From: JANQEA01 sp964530075
GTDB lineage: Bacteria; Bipolaricaulota; Bipolaricaulia; UBA7950; UBA9294
Reading direction: 5' to 3'
DNA: 13,852 nt
Assembly: GCA_964530075.1 (NCBI GenBank)
Contig: CAZGXU010000050.1
Location: 1-13,852 of the forward strand
Part shown: positions 7,706 through 13,852 of the stretch, in pieces
Position numbering within the stretch: position 1 is the first letter of the stretch
How the letters are laid out: every line of letters begins with the position of its first letter
Made by a program: the position numbers and the translations under genes
Notes under the pieces: model-generated
What the model saw: only the letters and a program-made list of their open reading frames with translations
What the model was told of the DNA's origin: nothing
The model's database searches: none

Positions 7706-7734
7706 ATCATAGCAACGGGGAAACGCAGCGTCAA
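7706..7734 (-). promoter_or_regulatory. Sigma70-type promoter of the ileS-purA operon
   Basis: On the minus strand TTGACG (7734-7729) and TATGAT (7711-7706) are exactly 17 bases apart, and each matches the consensus at five of six positions. The predicted start is near 7699, giving a leader of about 150 nt before ileS. A weaker second candidate is TCGATA (7671-7666), 16 bases, TATATT (7649-7644). The palindrome GAACGTTC (7736-7743) abuts the upstream edge of the -35 box. Confidence 0.72.
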
Positions 7735-7808
7735 GGAACGTTCAAACACTACTCCACAGAGCGGAATTCAACCTCGTATGATAGAGAAGCGTCGAGCGGG
7801 GTGGTCGG

Positions 7809-7976
7809 CTACACGCCTTCCCGATCGAGATACCGGAGGATTGCTTCGACGACGAGGTAGTTGACGGATCGATCGCGCTTCTCGCCGAGCTTCGTCAGAC
7901 GCTCGATGACCCGCTGCTTCTGCGCCTTTTCCGGGACATAGAGCGAAATGGACTGTGCCATTCGATTCGTCGACAT
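7809..7976 (-). CDS. Small ribbon-helix-helix (CopG-like) DNA-binding protein
   Basis: The 55 codons run from ATG 7976 to TAG 7809. The sequence has the CopG/Arc pattern: a polar-alternating beta strand (QSISLYVP, 8-15), a first helix about 16-31 (EKAQKQRVIERLTKLG), a turn (EKRDRS), and a second helix (VNYLVVEAILRYLDREG, 38-54). Such proteins dimerise and insert the paired beta strand into the major groove, commonly repressing their own gene. GAGGTGAG lies about eight bases before the first ATG and supports it over the internal methionine at residue 6. No toxin-like partner is adjacent: downstream is the ileS promoter region, upstream a divergent lipoprotein gene. The family assignment is good; the targets are unknown. 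Confidence 0.85.
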   Translation of the reverse strand: MSTNRMAQSISLYVPEKAQKQRVIERLTKLGEKRDRSVNYLVVEAILRYLDREGV

Positions 7977-8218
7977 GGTCCCTCACCTCTCTTCCGTTCC
8001 GAACCGATTGTGCCTTGCGTCGTTCGGTCTCAGTCAGGACGAACGGCTATCGCCTGAAAGCGTCTGGGCAGAGCGCTCCGCCGGCGACTCGCGTCGGAGG
8101 CCGTCCCGAGCCCAGCGAAGTCATCGGACACCTGTCTCCTTGCGACCGTAGACGAACGTATGCTTGCCGCCTCCCATCGTCCGTGGCGCGGGGCGAGCCG
8201 GCCGAGTACGCTCGCACC
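7977..8218. other. Divergent intergenic region with GTTC/GAAC half-sites
   Basis: These 242 bases separate the ribbon-helix-helix gene (leftward) from the PKD-TlpA gene (rightward). Near the regulator's start are GTTCCGAAC (7996-8004, a palindrome around a central C), GTTCGG (8022-8027) and ACGAAC (8039-8044), roughly two helical turns apart. These could be an autoregulatory operator. I see no tRNA, no further gene and no strong promoter. A weak CTGACT/CACAAT pair with a 19-base spacer could serve the regulator. Confidence 0.45.
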
Positions 8219-9034
8219 ATGAGGGATCGAAGCCGTCCGCGCTCGCTCGCCGCCGGAACCGGCATGCTCATCCTGCTTCTCACTCTCTCCGGGTGTCGCC
8301 TGTTTCAGGCCGAGCCGGTGGCCATCCTCGCCAGCTCGGTGATCAGCGGTCCGGCGCCGCTGACGATCGGCTTCGACCTTTCCTACAGCATGCACCCCAA
8401 GGGTCGACCGTTGACGTACTCCCTCGACTTCGGCGACGGGTCCGATCCGGATGCGGGAAGCGAGTTTGGGATTATCGTTCATCACACCTACGGAGAAGGG
8501 GGCGTCTACGAGGCGACCCTGACGGTGACCGACGACCTCGGAGGGCGGGCGAGCGATTCGCTGACGATCACCGTCGGCGACGAGGGGCCGCCGGTCGGAA
8601 TCGAAGTCGGGACGACCGCCCCCGACTTCACGGCGCGCACGACCGACGGGGGCGAGTTCACCCTCTCCGACGCGCGCGGCGAGGTCGTCCTTCTGGACTT
8701 CTGGGGCGCGTGGTGCACCCCGTGTCGAAGGAGCCTCCCGCACCTCGACGAGCTCCTCACGGCCTATGTCGCCGGCGGTCTGATCGGTGTCCTGATCAGC
8801 ACCGATGCAGCCGAGCAAGATTCGATCGACTTCCTGACGCAGAACGGCTACACGGGCTTCGTCAGCGTTTGGGAGCCCGGTGGCAAGTACACACCGATCG
8901 CCGAACTGTACGGCGTGCTGAGCGGTGGGCCCGTGGGGATCCCGCACACGTTTCTCCTCGATCGCCAGGGTGTGATCCGCTGGGTCGGGCACCCGCTCGA
9001 CCTGTCTCCGGAGACGATCGAGGCCCTGCTGTAG
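8219..9034 (+). CDS. Lipoprotein with a PKD domain fused to a TlpA-type thioredoxin
   Basis: This is probably a membrane-anchored extracytoplasmic thiol-disulfide protein, 271 residues long. Residues 1-25 are a lipoprotein signal peptide with lipobox L-S-G-C (C26 would be lipidated). Residues about 32-119 are a PKD domain, with YSLDFGDG at 67-74, HTYGEGGVYEATLTVTD around 89-105 and a closing strand DSLTITVGD. Residues about 125-271 are a TlpA/ResA-like thioredoxin: APDFTARTTDGGEFTLSD at 134-151, FWGAWCTPC at 161-169 with redox cysteines C166 and C169, and the cis-proline in GIPHTFLLD (P242). The family typically reduces cytochrome c maturation partners or other exported cysteines. I chose ATG 8219 because it gives a complete signal peptide; the ribosome binding site there is poor. 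The open frame upstream lacks protein-like character. The gene converges on the MFS gene with an 11-bp gap. Confidence 0.9.
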   Translation: MRDRSRPRSLAAGTGMLILLLTLSGCRLFQAEPVAILASSVISGPAPLTIGFDLSYSMHPKGRPLTYSLDFGDGSDPDAGSEFGIIVHHTYGEGGVYEATLTVTDDLGGRASDSLTITVGDEGPPVGIEVGTTAPDFTARTTDGGEFTLSDARGEVVLLDFWGAWCTPCRRSLPHLDELLTAYVAGGLIGVLISTDAAEQDSIDFLTQNGYTGFVSVWEPGGKYTPIAELYGVLSGGPVGIPHTFLLDRQGVIRWVGHPLDLSPETIEALL

Positions 9035-9038
9035 CGTA

Positions 9039-9062
9039 GCTCGGCTCAGTCCGCCGCCGAGC
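9039..9062. terminator. Possible bidirectional terminator hairpin
   Basis: GCTCGGC (9039-9045) and GCCGAGC (9056-9062) form a perfect 7-bp stem with a 10-nt loop. It lies between the convergent lipoprotein and MFS genes and overlaps the MFS stop codon. There is no T run on either strand, so it is not a classical intrinsic terminator. Confidence 0.35.
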
Positions 9063-10218
9063 GGCGCCAGTGCCGAAGCCAGTAGACGACCAGACCGGAT
9101 CCGAGAAGGCCGACGGTGCTCCCGAACGGGAAGACCGAGCCGACGCCGAATGCGTCCGAGAGCGCGCCGAACGCCATCGGTCCGACCATCTGCCCCAATG
9201 CGAACGATGACCCATGCAGTCCGGCGAGCGTCGCCATTCCGTGCGTCCGACCGAGCTCGGTCCGGATCGCGAGGATCGAAGCGCGAGAGAGGGCGGAGAA
9301 CGCGCCCATCCCGAACGTCACCAGGACGATCTCCCACGTCGTGTGAACGAACGGGATCAGGATCAACAGGAGCGGGGCCCCGATGCTCCCGACGAGAACC
9401 TGCGGGAGGCGCTTGAACCGATCGGCAAGGTAGCCGAACGGGATCTGCAGGAGCCCTCCGGCGAAGAAATAGGCCGAGAGGACCGTTCCGACCTCCGCCG
9501 CGGTCCACCCCATGATCGACACGGCGAACAGCGGGTAGAACGCGCTGAACCCCTGTCTCCAGAACCCGCGCGTCGCGAAGTACGCCACGAGCCCCTTGAC
9601 CGCCGGCTCCTTCGTGATCCGCCGCAACGGGACGAGCTTCCGGACCGCCTCCTCGCGGCTCCTCCGGTGGCCGTGATCGTTCGGGACCGTCCGCCAGACG
9701 AGCAGCAGGGCGATGAAGCTGAGTCCCCCCATCGTCCCGAAGGCCGCGTGGTAGGACCAGAGCGCGCTCAGCTGCCCGCCGAGGAGCGGGCCGAGGGCCA
9801 CGCCGAAGAACATCGCCGCGTACAGCAGGTTGATCGTTCGCCCCTCGCGCCCCTTCGGAGTGATGTCGCCGACGTAGGCCTGGGCGATCGGGGTCACCAT
9901 CACCGACGCCGCCCCCTGCAGAAATCGGAAGGCCGCGAGCTCCCAGATGCTCCCCGCGAGCGAGTACAGGACCGAAATCAGCGAAAACGCCCCGAGCCCA
10001 ACGAGGAGGATCCGCTTCCGGCCGACCCGATCGGAGAAGCGTCCGACCCACGGGCCGAGGAGCGATCGCGAGATCGAGAACGCGGCGAAGACGAACCCGA
10101 TCGCGAGCCCGCTCGCCCCGAACGTGTCGGCGTAGAGAGGGAGGATCGGTGCGATGATTCCGATCCCGAGCATCGCGACGGCGACCGAGACAAACAGGCT
10201 GGCGAACGTACGCCACAT
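9046..10218 (-). CDS. Major facilitator superfamily exporter (DHA1-like, 12 membrane segments)
   Basis: The 390 residues form a strongly hydrophobic protein with the periodicity of 12 transmembrane helices and a charged central loop (about 180-205, HGHRRSREEAVRKLVPLRR). MFS motif A is seen between helices 2 and 3 (GRFSDRVGRKR, 59-69), and its counterpart in the second half is GYLADRFKR (262-270). GVALGPLLGG (139-148) resembles motif C of the drug:proton antiporters, so export driven by the proton gradient is likely. The substrate cannot be told. The start is ATG 10218, preceded by a G-rich GGTGGG at about seven bases. A GTG at 10230 would add four residues and has no ribosome binding site. 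It is divergent from tldD-tldE and convergent with the PKD-TlpA gene. Confidence 0.92.
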   Translation of the reverse strand: MWRTFASLFVSVAVAMLGIGIIAPILPLYADTFGASGLAIGFVFAAFSISRSLLGPWVGRFSDRVGRKRILLVGLGAFSLISVLYSLAGSIWELAAFRFLQGAASVMVTPIAQAYVGDITPKGREGRTINLLYAAMFFGVALGPLLGGQLSALWSYHAAFGTMGGLSFIALLLVWRTVPNDHGHRRSREEAVRKLVPLRRITKEPAVKGLVAYFATRGFWRQGFSAFYPLFAVSIMGWTAAEVGTVLSAYFFAGGLLQIPFGYLADRFKRLPQVLVGSIGAPLLLILIPFVHTTWEIVLVTFGMGAFSALSRASILAIRTELGRTHGMATLAGLHGSSFALGQMVGPMAFGALSDAFGVGSVFPFGSTVGLLGSGLVVYWLRHWRRSAAD

Positions 10219-10326
10219 GAACGGACCCACCCCCGAGCCCGTTCAGGGTACCGCCAGTCGCACGGCGCCTCCACCTCGATGCCTCCAGCCCGTCGCTCCC
10301 GCCGGCACGAACGAGCCCGACGATGG

Positions 10327-10345
10327 ACGGGACGCGCCGTCCCGT
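10327..10345. repeat. Perfect inverted repeat upstream of the tldD promoter
   Basis: ACGGGACG (10327-10334), CGC, CGTCCCGT (10338-10345) is an 8-bp perfect inverted repeat. It ends five bases before the predicted -35 box of tldD and lies between the divergent MFS and tldD genes. It could be an operator. As a terminator it makes little sense, because nothing upstream is transcribed towards it on the plus strand. Confidence 0.6.
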
Positions 10346-10349
10346 TTGG

Positions 10350-10378
10350 TTGCTGCTACGGTGGCCTTCCCATAGTAT
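10350..10378 (+). promoter_or_regulatory. Probable promoter of tldD-tldE
   Basis: TTGCTG (10350-10355) and TAGTAT (10373-10378) are 17 bases apart, with three and four of six consensus matches. The predicted start is near 10385, giving a leader of about 28 nt. The palindrome GACGCGTC (10381-10388) covers the predicted start point. Confidence 0.45.
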
Positions 10379-10412
10379 CTGACGCGTCGGACACGGAATC
10401 GAAGGAGGGCCG

Positions 10413-11786
10413 ATGAAGGACCGGCTGGCTGCAATCGCGGCGGGGCTCTCGGCGGACTACGCGGACATCCGCTACGAGGAGAACCGCAAGGTGCGAATCC
10501 TCTACGAGGGGAAGAAGCTTGGCGAGGTGGCGTCGACCGTCTCTTCCGGCGGGCACGCGCGCGCCTACGCGGACGGCGGGAAGGCGATCTCGTCCTTCTC
10601 CGACCCGGAGCGTGCCGGCCCGATCGCCGAATCGACGTGCGCCTCGGCGAGCCGGGCCGGGAGGTGTCGAGAAAAGGGGCTGCGCGTTGCCGACGCCCCC
10701 GTGATCGTCGACTCCTTCCTCGTTGCTCCCGGGAAGGACCCCCGGACGATCCCCCTGAAGGAGAAGCTCGATCTCGCGACGCATTACAACGAGATCGTCC
10801 TCGGCGAACCGAGCGTGATCACCACGCAGACCGTCTACGACGAGTTCGCGTCCCGCCGGGTCTTCGTCAACAACGAGGGCTCGGCCATCGAATACGAGCT
10901 GCTCAACTGTGGGATCGCCGGATCCATCGTTACCAAGAAGGGGAACGTGGTTCAGCGCGTCCGTTTCGCGTTCGGCGGATGCGAGGACTACGGGCGGCTG
11001 CTCGACCGCGAGGAGGATCTGAAGAAGCGGATCGCGAAGGCGTGCGAGCTCCTCGACGCCGAGCCGGTGAAGGCCGGCGTCTTCCCGGTCATCCTCGATC
11101 CGAGCGAGGCCGGCGTCTTCATCCACGAGGCGTTCGGTCACCTCTCCGAGGGCGACGGGCTTCAGAACAATCCGGCGTTCCGGGCACGGCTTCAGATGGG
11201 TACGAAGCTCGGCCGATCGATCCTCAACGCCAGCGACGACCCGACGCTCGAGGGGCGGCCGGGTCACTTCATCGTCGACGACGAGGGGGTCCGCGGCGTC
11301 AAGACGCGTCTGATCACCGAGGGGATTCTCACGGGGCGGCTGCACTCCCGCGAGACGGCGGCCGAGTTCGGGGAGCCGCTCTCGGGGAACATGCGCGCCG
11401 TCGACGCCCGTTTCACGCCGCTCGTCCGGATGTCGAACATCTTCATCGAGCCGGGCGATTCGTCGTTCGACGACATGGTGACGTCGGTCGAGGACGGTTA
11501 CTACCTCGTCGGCGCCAGGGGGGGGCAGACCTCCGGAGACCAGTTCACGTTCGGCGCCCAGTGGGGCTTCCGGATCGAGAATGGCCGGATCGGCCCGATG
11601 GTCCGCGACATCAACATGAGCGGCGAGCTGTTCTCGACGCTCGAAGGGATCTCGATGGTCGGCGACGACCTCGCGTTCGGCGAGCGGGGCGGCTGCGGCA
11701 AGGGCTCCCCGATGCAGACCAACCGGAAGTCGGGGACCGGCGCCCCCCACATCAGGATCGACGCCGTGACGATCGGAGGTGTCTAG
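10413..11786 (+). CDS. tldD: TldD-type zinc metallopeptidase subunit
   Basis: TldD is the catalytic half of the TldD/TldE peptidase. In E. coli the heterodimer degrades unfolded peptides, removes the microcin B17 leader and helps turn over the antitoxin CcdA. Here 457 residues carry HEAFGH at 238-243, the HExxxH zinc site with H238, E239 and H243, followed by LSEGDGLQNN. The late cysteine block GGCGKGSPMQTNRKSGTGAPHIRI holds C428, expected to be the third zinc ligand. The amino half shows the family's DYADIRYEENR start and the EYELLNCGIAGSIV strand region. AAGGAGGG just before the ATG fixes the start. Its stop TAG directly abuts the ATG of tldE, and the tldE ribosome binding site lies inside its last codons, so the two are translationally coupled. 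Confidence 0.95.
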   Translation: MKDRLAAIAAGLSADYADIRYEENRKVRILYEGKKLGEVASTVSSGGHARAYADGGKAISSFSDPERAGPIAESTCASASRAGRCREKGLRVADAPVIVDSFLVAPGKDPRTIPLKEKLDLATHYNEIVLGEPSVITTQTVYDEFASRRVFVNNEGSAIEYELLNCGIAGSIVTKKGNVVQRVRFAFGGCEDYGRLLDREEDLKKRIAKACELLDAEPVKAGVFPVILDPSEAGVFIHEAFGHLSEGDGLQNNPAFRARLQMGTKLGRSILNASDDPTLEGRPGHFIVDDEGVRGVKTRLITEGILTGRLHSRETAAEFGEPLSGNMRAVDARFTPLVRMSNIFIEPGDSSFDDMVTSVEDGYYLVGARGGQTSGDQFTFGAQWGFRIENGRIGPMVRDINMSGELFSTLEGISMVGDDLAFGERGGCGKGSPMQTNRKSGTGAPHIRIDAVTIGGV

Positions 11787-13103
11787 ATGCACGCGCTGAT
11801 TGAAGGTGCCAGAGGCTCCGTGGATCAGGCCGAACTCTACTGGAGCAGGCGGCGCGAGATCCACGTCCTCTATCAGAATTATCGCCTCCAGCAGGTCGAG
11901 GAGAACGACCTTTCGTCCGTCGCCCTTCGGGTGATCGACGACGGTCGGCTCGGGAGCACGTACGGCGTCTTCCCCGACCGCGAGGACCTCCTCGACGACG
12001 CGCGGACGGCCGCCCGCTACGGCGAGCCGGCCACGTTCTCGTTCGCCCCGGCAGCCTCCTACGCCGACGTCCGCACGTACGACGGTCGGACGGCCGGATT
12101 GACGAGCCAGGATCTGGTCGATCTCTGCGAGTCGGTGAAGGGGCGAATCCACAACGAGCTCCCCGACATTCCGCTGTTCATCCGCTGCCGGGCGGAGACC
12201 TCGGAGCTCCTCGTCGAATCGACCGAGGGCGCACAGGGCGAGATCCGCGCGACGGATTTCGGCATCGGGTTCGGGGCCCCGTTTCGTGGCGTCGGGATCT
12301 CGATCATCAAAGGGGAGCGGTCGATCTCGCCGCTCGACGTCGATGGGGCACTCATCGACGAGTTCGTCGAGTGGTACCGGTGGGGCGACAAGACGTCCAC
12401 CCCGTCGACCGGCCGCCTCCCGGTGCTCCTTGCCCCGGAAGCGGCGTTTCTGGTCCTCCTTCCGCTGCTGATGGGCGTCAGCGGCGATCTGGTCTCGAAG
12501 AAGACGTCCCCGCTGGTCGATCGGATCGGCCAGCCGATCCTCTCCGAGAAGCTCACCGTGATCGACGATGCGGTCGCGGACGGCGATCCGAACGCCCGCC
12601 CGTTCGACGACGAGGGCATCCCCTGCGGCGCACATACGATCGTCGAGAACGGGGTGCTGAAGGACTACATCCTCGACCTCCGGTCCGGTGCCGCGCTCGA
12701 TCGCCCGTCGAACGGGCACGGCTTCAAGTCCGCCCTTTTCGGCGGAGGGACCGAGGCGTCCCCGACGCCCTGGTTCGCCAATCCGGTCATCGAGGCGGGC
12801 GAGGAGAGCTGGCGAGACCTCGTCAAGGGCCTGAACGAGGGCCTGCTGATCACCAACGGGATGGGCTTCCACTCCGGCAACTTCCCGCAGGGGCAGTTCG
12901 CCGTGCAGGCCGTCGGGTATCACGTCGGCGGCGGAGAGGTCATCGGACGCCTCGACAGGACGATGATCTCCGGGAACATCTACGAGGATCTCCGGACCGT
13001 CCGCGCCGTCAGCCGCGAACGGCGGCGCGCGGTGATCGGCCTCCTCTCGATCGGGTCGGCCCCCTATATCCTCGTCGACTCCCTCCAGGTCGCGGGGAAG
13101 TGA
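11787..13103 (+). CDS. tldE: TldE/PmbA-type partner subunit
   Basis: The 438 residues belong to the same superfamily as tldD but lack the HExxxH zinc site, as expected for the non-catalytic TldE (PmbA) partner that shapes the substrate tunnel. Recognisable parts are the early VEENDLSSVALRVIDDGRLGSTYG block, LLAPEAAFLVLLPLLMGVSGDLVSKKTSPL in the middle, DDEGIPCGAHTIVENGVLKDYILD, and the late GLLITNGMGFHSGNFPQGQFAVQAVGY and RTMISGNIYEDL segments typical of PmbA. GGAGGTG seven bases before the ATG lies in the end of tldD, and the ATG follows the tldD stop with no gap. Obligate co-expression of the two subunits fits this. A GC-rich hairpin follows the stop codon. Confidence 0.93.
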   Translation: MHALIEGARGSVDQAELYWSRRREIHVLYQNYRLQQVEENDLSSVALRVIDDGRLGSTYGVFPDREDLLDDARTAARYGEPATFSFAPAASYADVRTYDGRTAGLTSQDLVDLCESVKGRIHNELPDIPLFIRCRAETSELLVESTEGAQGEIRATDFGIGFGAPFRGVGISIIKGERSISPLDVDGALIDEFVEWYRWGDKTSTPSTGRLPVLLAPEAAFLVLLPLLMGVSGDLVSKKTSPLVDRIGQPILSEKLTVIDDAVADGDPNARPFDDEGIPCGAHTIVENGVLKDYILDLRSGAALDRPSNGHGFKSALFGGGTEASPTPWFANPVIEAGEESWRDLVKGLNEGLLITNGMGFHSGNFPQGQFAVQAVGYHVGGGEVIGRLDRTMISGNIYEDLRTVRAVSRERRRAVIGLLSIGSAPYILVDSLQVAGK

Positions 13104-13105
13104 TC

Positions 13106-13133
13106 CTCCGTGCGGCCGCCTTCCGGCCCGGAG
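13106..13133 (+). terminator. GC-rich hairpin after tldE
   Basis: CTCCG (13106-13110), a TGC bulge, GGCCG, loop CCTTC, then CGGCC and CGGAG (13124-13133) form a 10-bp stem with one 3-nt bulge. It begins three bases after the tldE stop codon and precedes the predicted upp promoter. There is no T run, so termination would be partial or factor-assisted. Confidence 0.45.
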
Positions 13134-13167
13134 CGCGACTGCATGGGACCTTCTTCCGGGCGCGAGT

Positions 13168-13196
13168 TTGTCGGATCGCGGCCGACCGGGTATCTT
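13168..13196 (+). promoter_or_regulatory. Probable promoter of upp
   Basis: TTGTCG (13168-13173) and TATCTT (13191-13196) are 17 bases apart, each matching the consensus at four of six positions. The predicted start is near 13203, about 26 nt before the upp ATG. With the hairpin after tldE, this suggests upp is a separate transcription unit. Confidence 0.45.
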
Positions 13197-13228
13197 CGTC
13201 CGCAGCGACCCATACGCAATGGAGGGAC

Positions 13229-13852
13229 ATGTCCCAGCTTCACGTCATCGAGCATCCCCTGATCCAGAGCAAGCTGACGCGGATGCGCGACGAGCGGACG
13301 GACAACGAGTCGTTTCGCCGCCTGCTCGAGGAGCTGACCGCGCTGATGGTCTACGAGATCACGCGCGACTATCCGCTGCGCGAGATGAAGATCGAAACGC
13401 CGCTCGAGTCGACGACCGGGCGGGTCCTCGACGTGCCGATCGTCCTGGCCCCGATCCTTCGGGCGGGGACCGGGATGCTCGGCGGGGTGTTGAACCTGGT
13501 CCCCATGGCCAAGGTCGGCCACATCGGCCTGTACCGCGACCCACAGACGCTCCGGCCGGTCGAGTACTACTGCAAGCTCCCGCCGGAGCTCCCCAGCGCG
13601 CAGGTGATCCTCGTCGACCCGATGTTGGCCACGGCCGGGAGCGCGATCGCGGCGACGGACATTATCAAGCGGGAGGGCGGAAAGCGGATCCAGTTCCTCT
13701 GCCTCGTCGCGGCGCCGGAGGGGGTCGAGGCCTACTCGGCCGCCCATCCGGACGTGCCGATCTTCACCGCCGCCCTCGATCGCGAATTGAACGAGAAGGG
13801 ATACATCCTCCCCGGCCTGGGGGACGCGGGCGACCGGATCTTCGGGACCTAA
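13229..13852 (+). CDS. upp: Uracil phosphoribosyltransferase
   Basis: The enzyme converts uracil and PRPP to UMP in pyrimidine salvage. The 207 residues equal the usual length and the gene is complete: its TAA ends exactly at the window edge. Seen motifs are VLAPILRAGTGM at 72-83, YYCKLP at 113-118, the PRPP-binding loop VDPMLATAGS at 129-138, and the carboxy-terminal uracil-binding block YILPGLGDAGDRIFGT at 192-207. The PRPP loop has alanine where most homologues have the second glycine of ATGGS. GGAGGG precedes the ATG at an unusually short distance of three bases from GGAGG. Another ATG at 13219 is out of frame. The neighbouring tldD-tldE pair has no evident functional link. Confidence 0.96.
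   Translation: MSQLHVIEHPLIQSKLTRMRDERTDNESFRRLLEELTALMVYEITRDYPLREMKIETPLESTTGRVLDVPIVLAPILRAGTGMLGGVLNLVPMAKVGHIGLYRDPQTLRPVEYYCKLPPELPSAQVILVDPMLATAGSAIAATDIIKREGGKRIQFLCLVAAPEGVEAYSAAHPDVPIFTAALDRELNEKGYILPGLGDAGDRIFGT

Noticed and set aside
4365..7712. A 1115-codon open frame on the plus strand opposite ileS
   Set aside because: It lies antisense to a clear isoleucyl-tRNA synthetase, is dominated by Arg, Asp, Val and Leu as expected from the complement of GC-rich codons, and has no recognisable motif.
8136..8165. TTGCGA followed by TATGCT as a promoter for the PKD-TlpA gene
   Set aside because: The spacer is only 13 bases, too short for a sigma70 promoter.
8030..10216. A 728-codon minus-strand open frame across the lipoprotein and MFS genes
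   Set aside because: It overlaps two genes with clear domain evidence in other frames, and its composition is that of an out-of-frame reading.
10219..10230. GTG start of the MFS gene at 10230
   Set aside because: There is no ribosome binding site upstream of it, while the ATG at 10218 has a G-rich element at proper distance.
10243..10434. A 63-codon minus-strand frame considered as a peptide precursor near tldD
   Set aside because: It overlaps the tldD start and promoter, is Arg/Gly/Ala-rich like other shadow frames, and has no leader-core pattern.
10356..12923. An 855-codon minus-strand open frame opposite tldD-tldE
   Set aside because: It is the antisense shadow of two well-supported genes, with no domain signature.
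1..13852. Mobile elements, CRISPR arrays, tRNA or rRNA genes
   Set aside because: I saw no transposase or integrase motifs, no regularly spaced repeats, and no tRNA T-loop signature in the intergenic stretches.

Overview
This GC-rich window looks like ordinary chromosome of an uncultivated bacterium. It holds nine complete protein genes and one cut by the left edge. I see no insertion sequence, phage gene, CRISPR array, rRNA or tRNA. The secreted PKD-domain protein with its repeated carboxy-terminal modules, the PKD-thioredoxin lipoprotein and the eukaryote-like (type 2) isoleucyl-tRNA synthetase remind me of Candidatus Bipolaricaulota (former OP1/Acetothermia). That placement is an impression from family resemblance, not a demonstrated result.

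Layout. Positions 1-7976 are all minus strand. Read in the direction of transcription they are: a 55-residue ribbon-helix-helix protein (7976-7809), ileS (7550-4377), purA (4365-3100), rplM (3038-2595), an unrecognised exported protein (2423-1794), and a large exported PKD protein that runs off the window (1652-1). A well-formed sigma70-type promoter drives ileS-purA through a leader of about 150 nt. A second one, whose -35 box overlaps the purA stop codon, drives rplM. From 8219 a plus-strand PKD-TlpA lipoprotein converges tail to tail, 11 bp apart, with a minus-strand MFS exporter (10218-9046). Divergent from the exporter, a tldD-tldE pair (10413-13103) is transcribed rightwards with no gap between the two genes. 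upp (13229-13852) follows behind a GC-rich hairpin and its own likely promoter.

Function. Most genes are core housekeeping: isoleucine charging, AMP synthesis, ribosomal protein L13, uracil salvage and the TldD/TldE peptidase. The accessory content is the cell-envelope set (two PKD proteins, one unknown exported protein, one exporter) and the small DNA-binding protein.

I do not see a clearly novel multi-gene system. The most testable leads are the PKD-TlpA domain fusion, a cluster of GTTC/GAAC half-sites shared by the ribbon-helix-helix gene and the ileS promoter, rplM without its usual partner rpsI, and the repeated modules of the large secreted protein.
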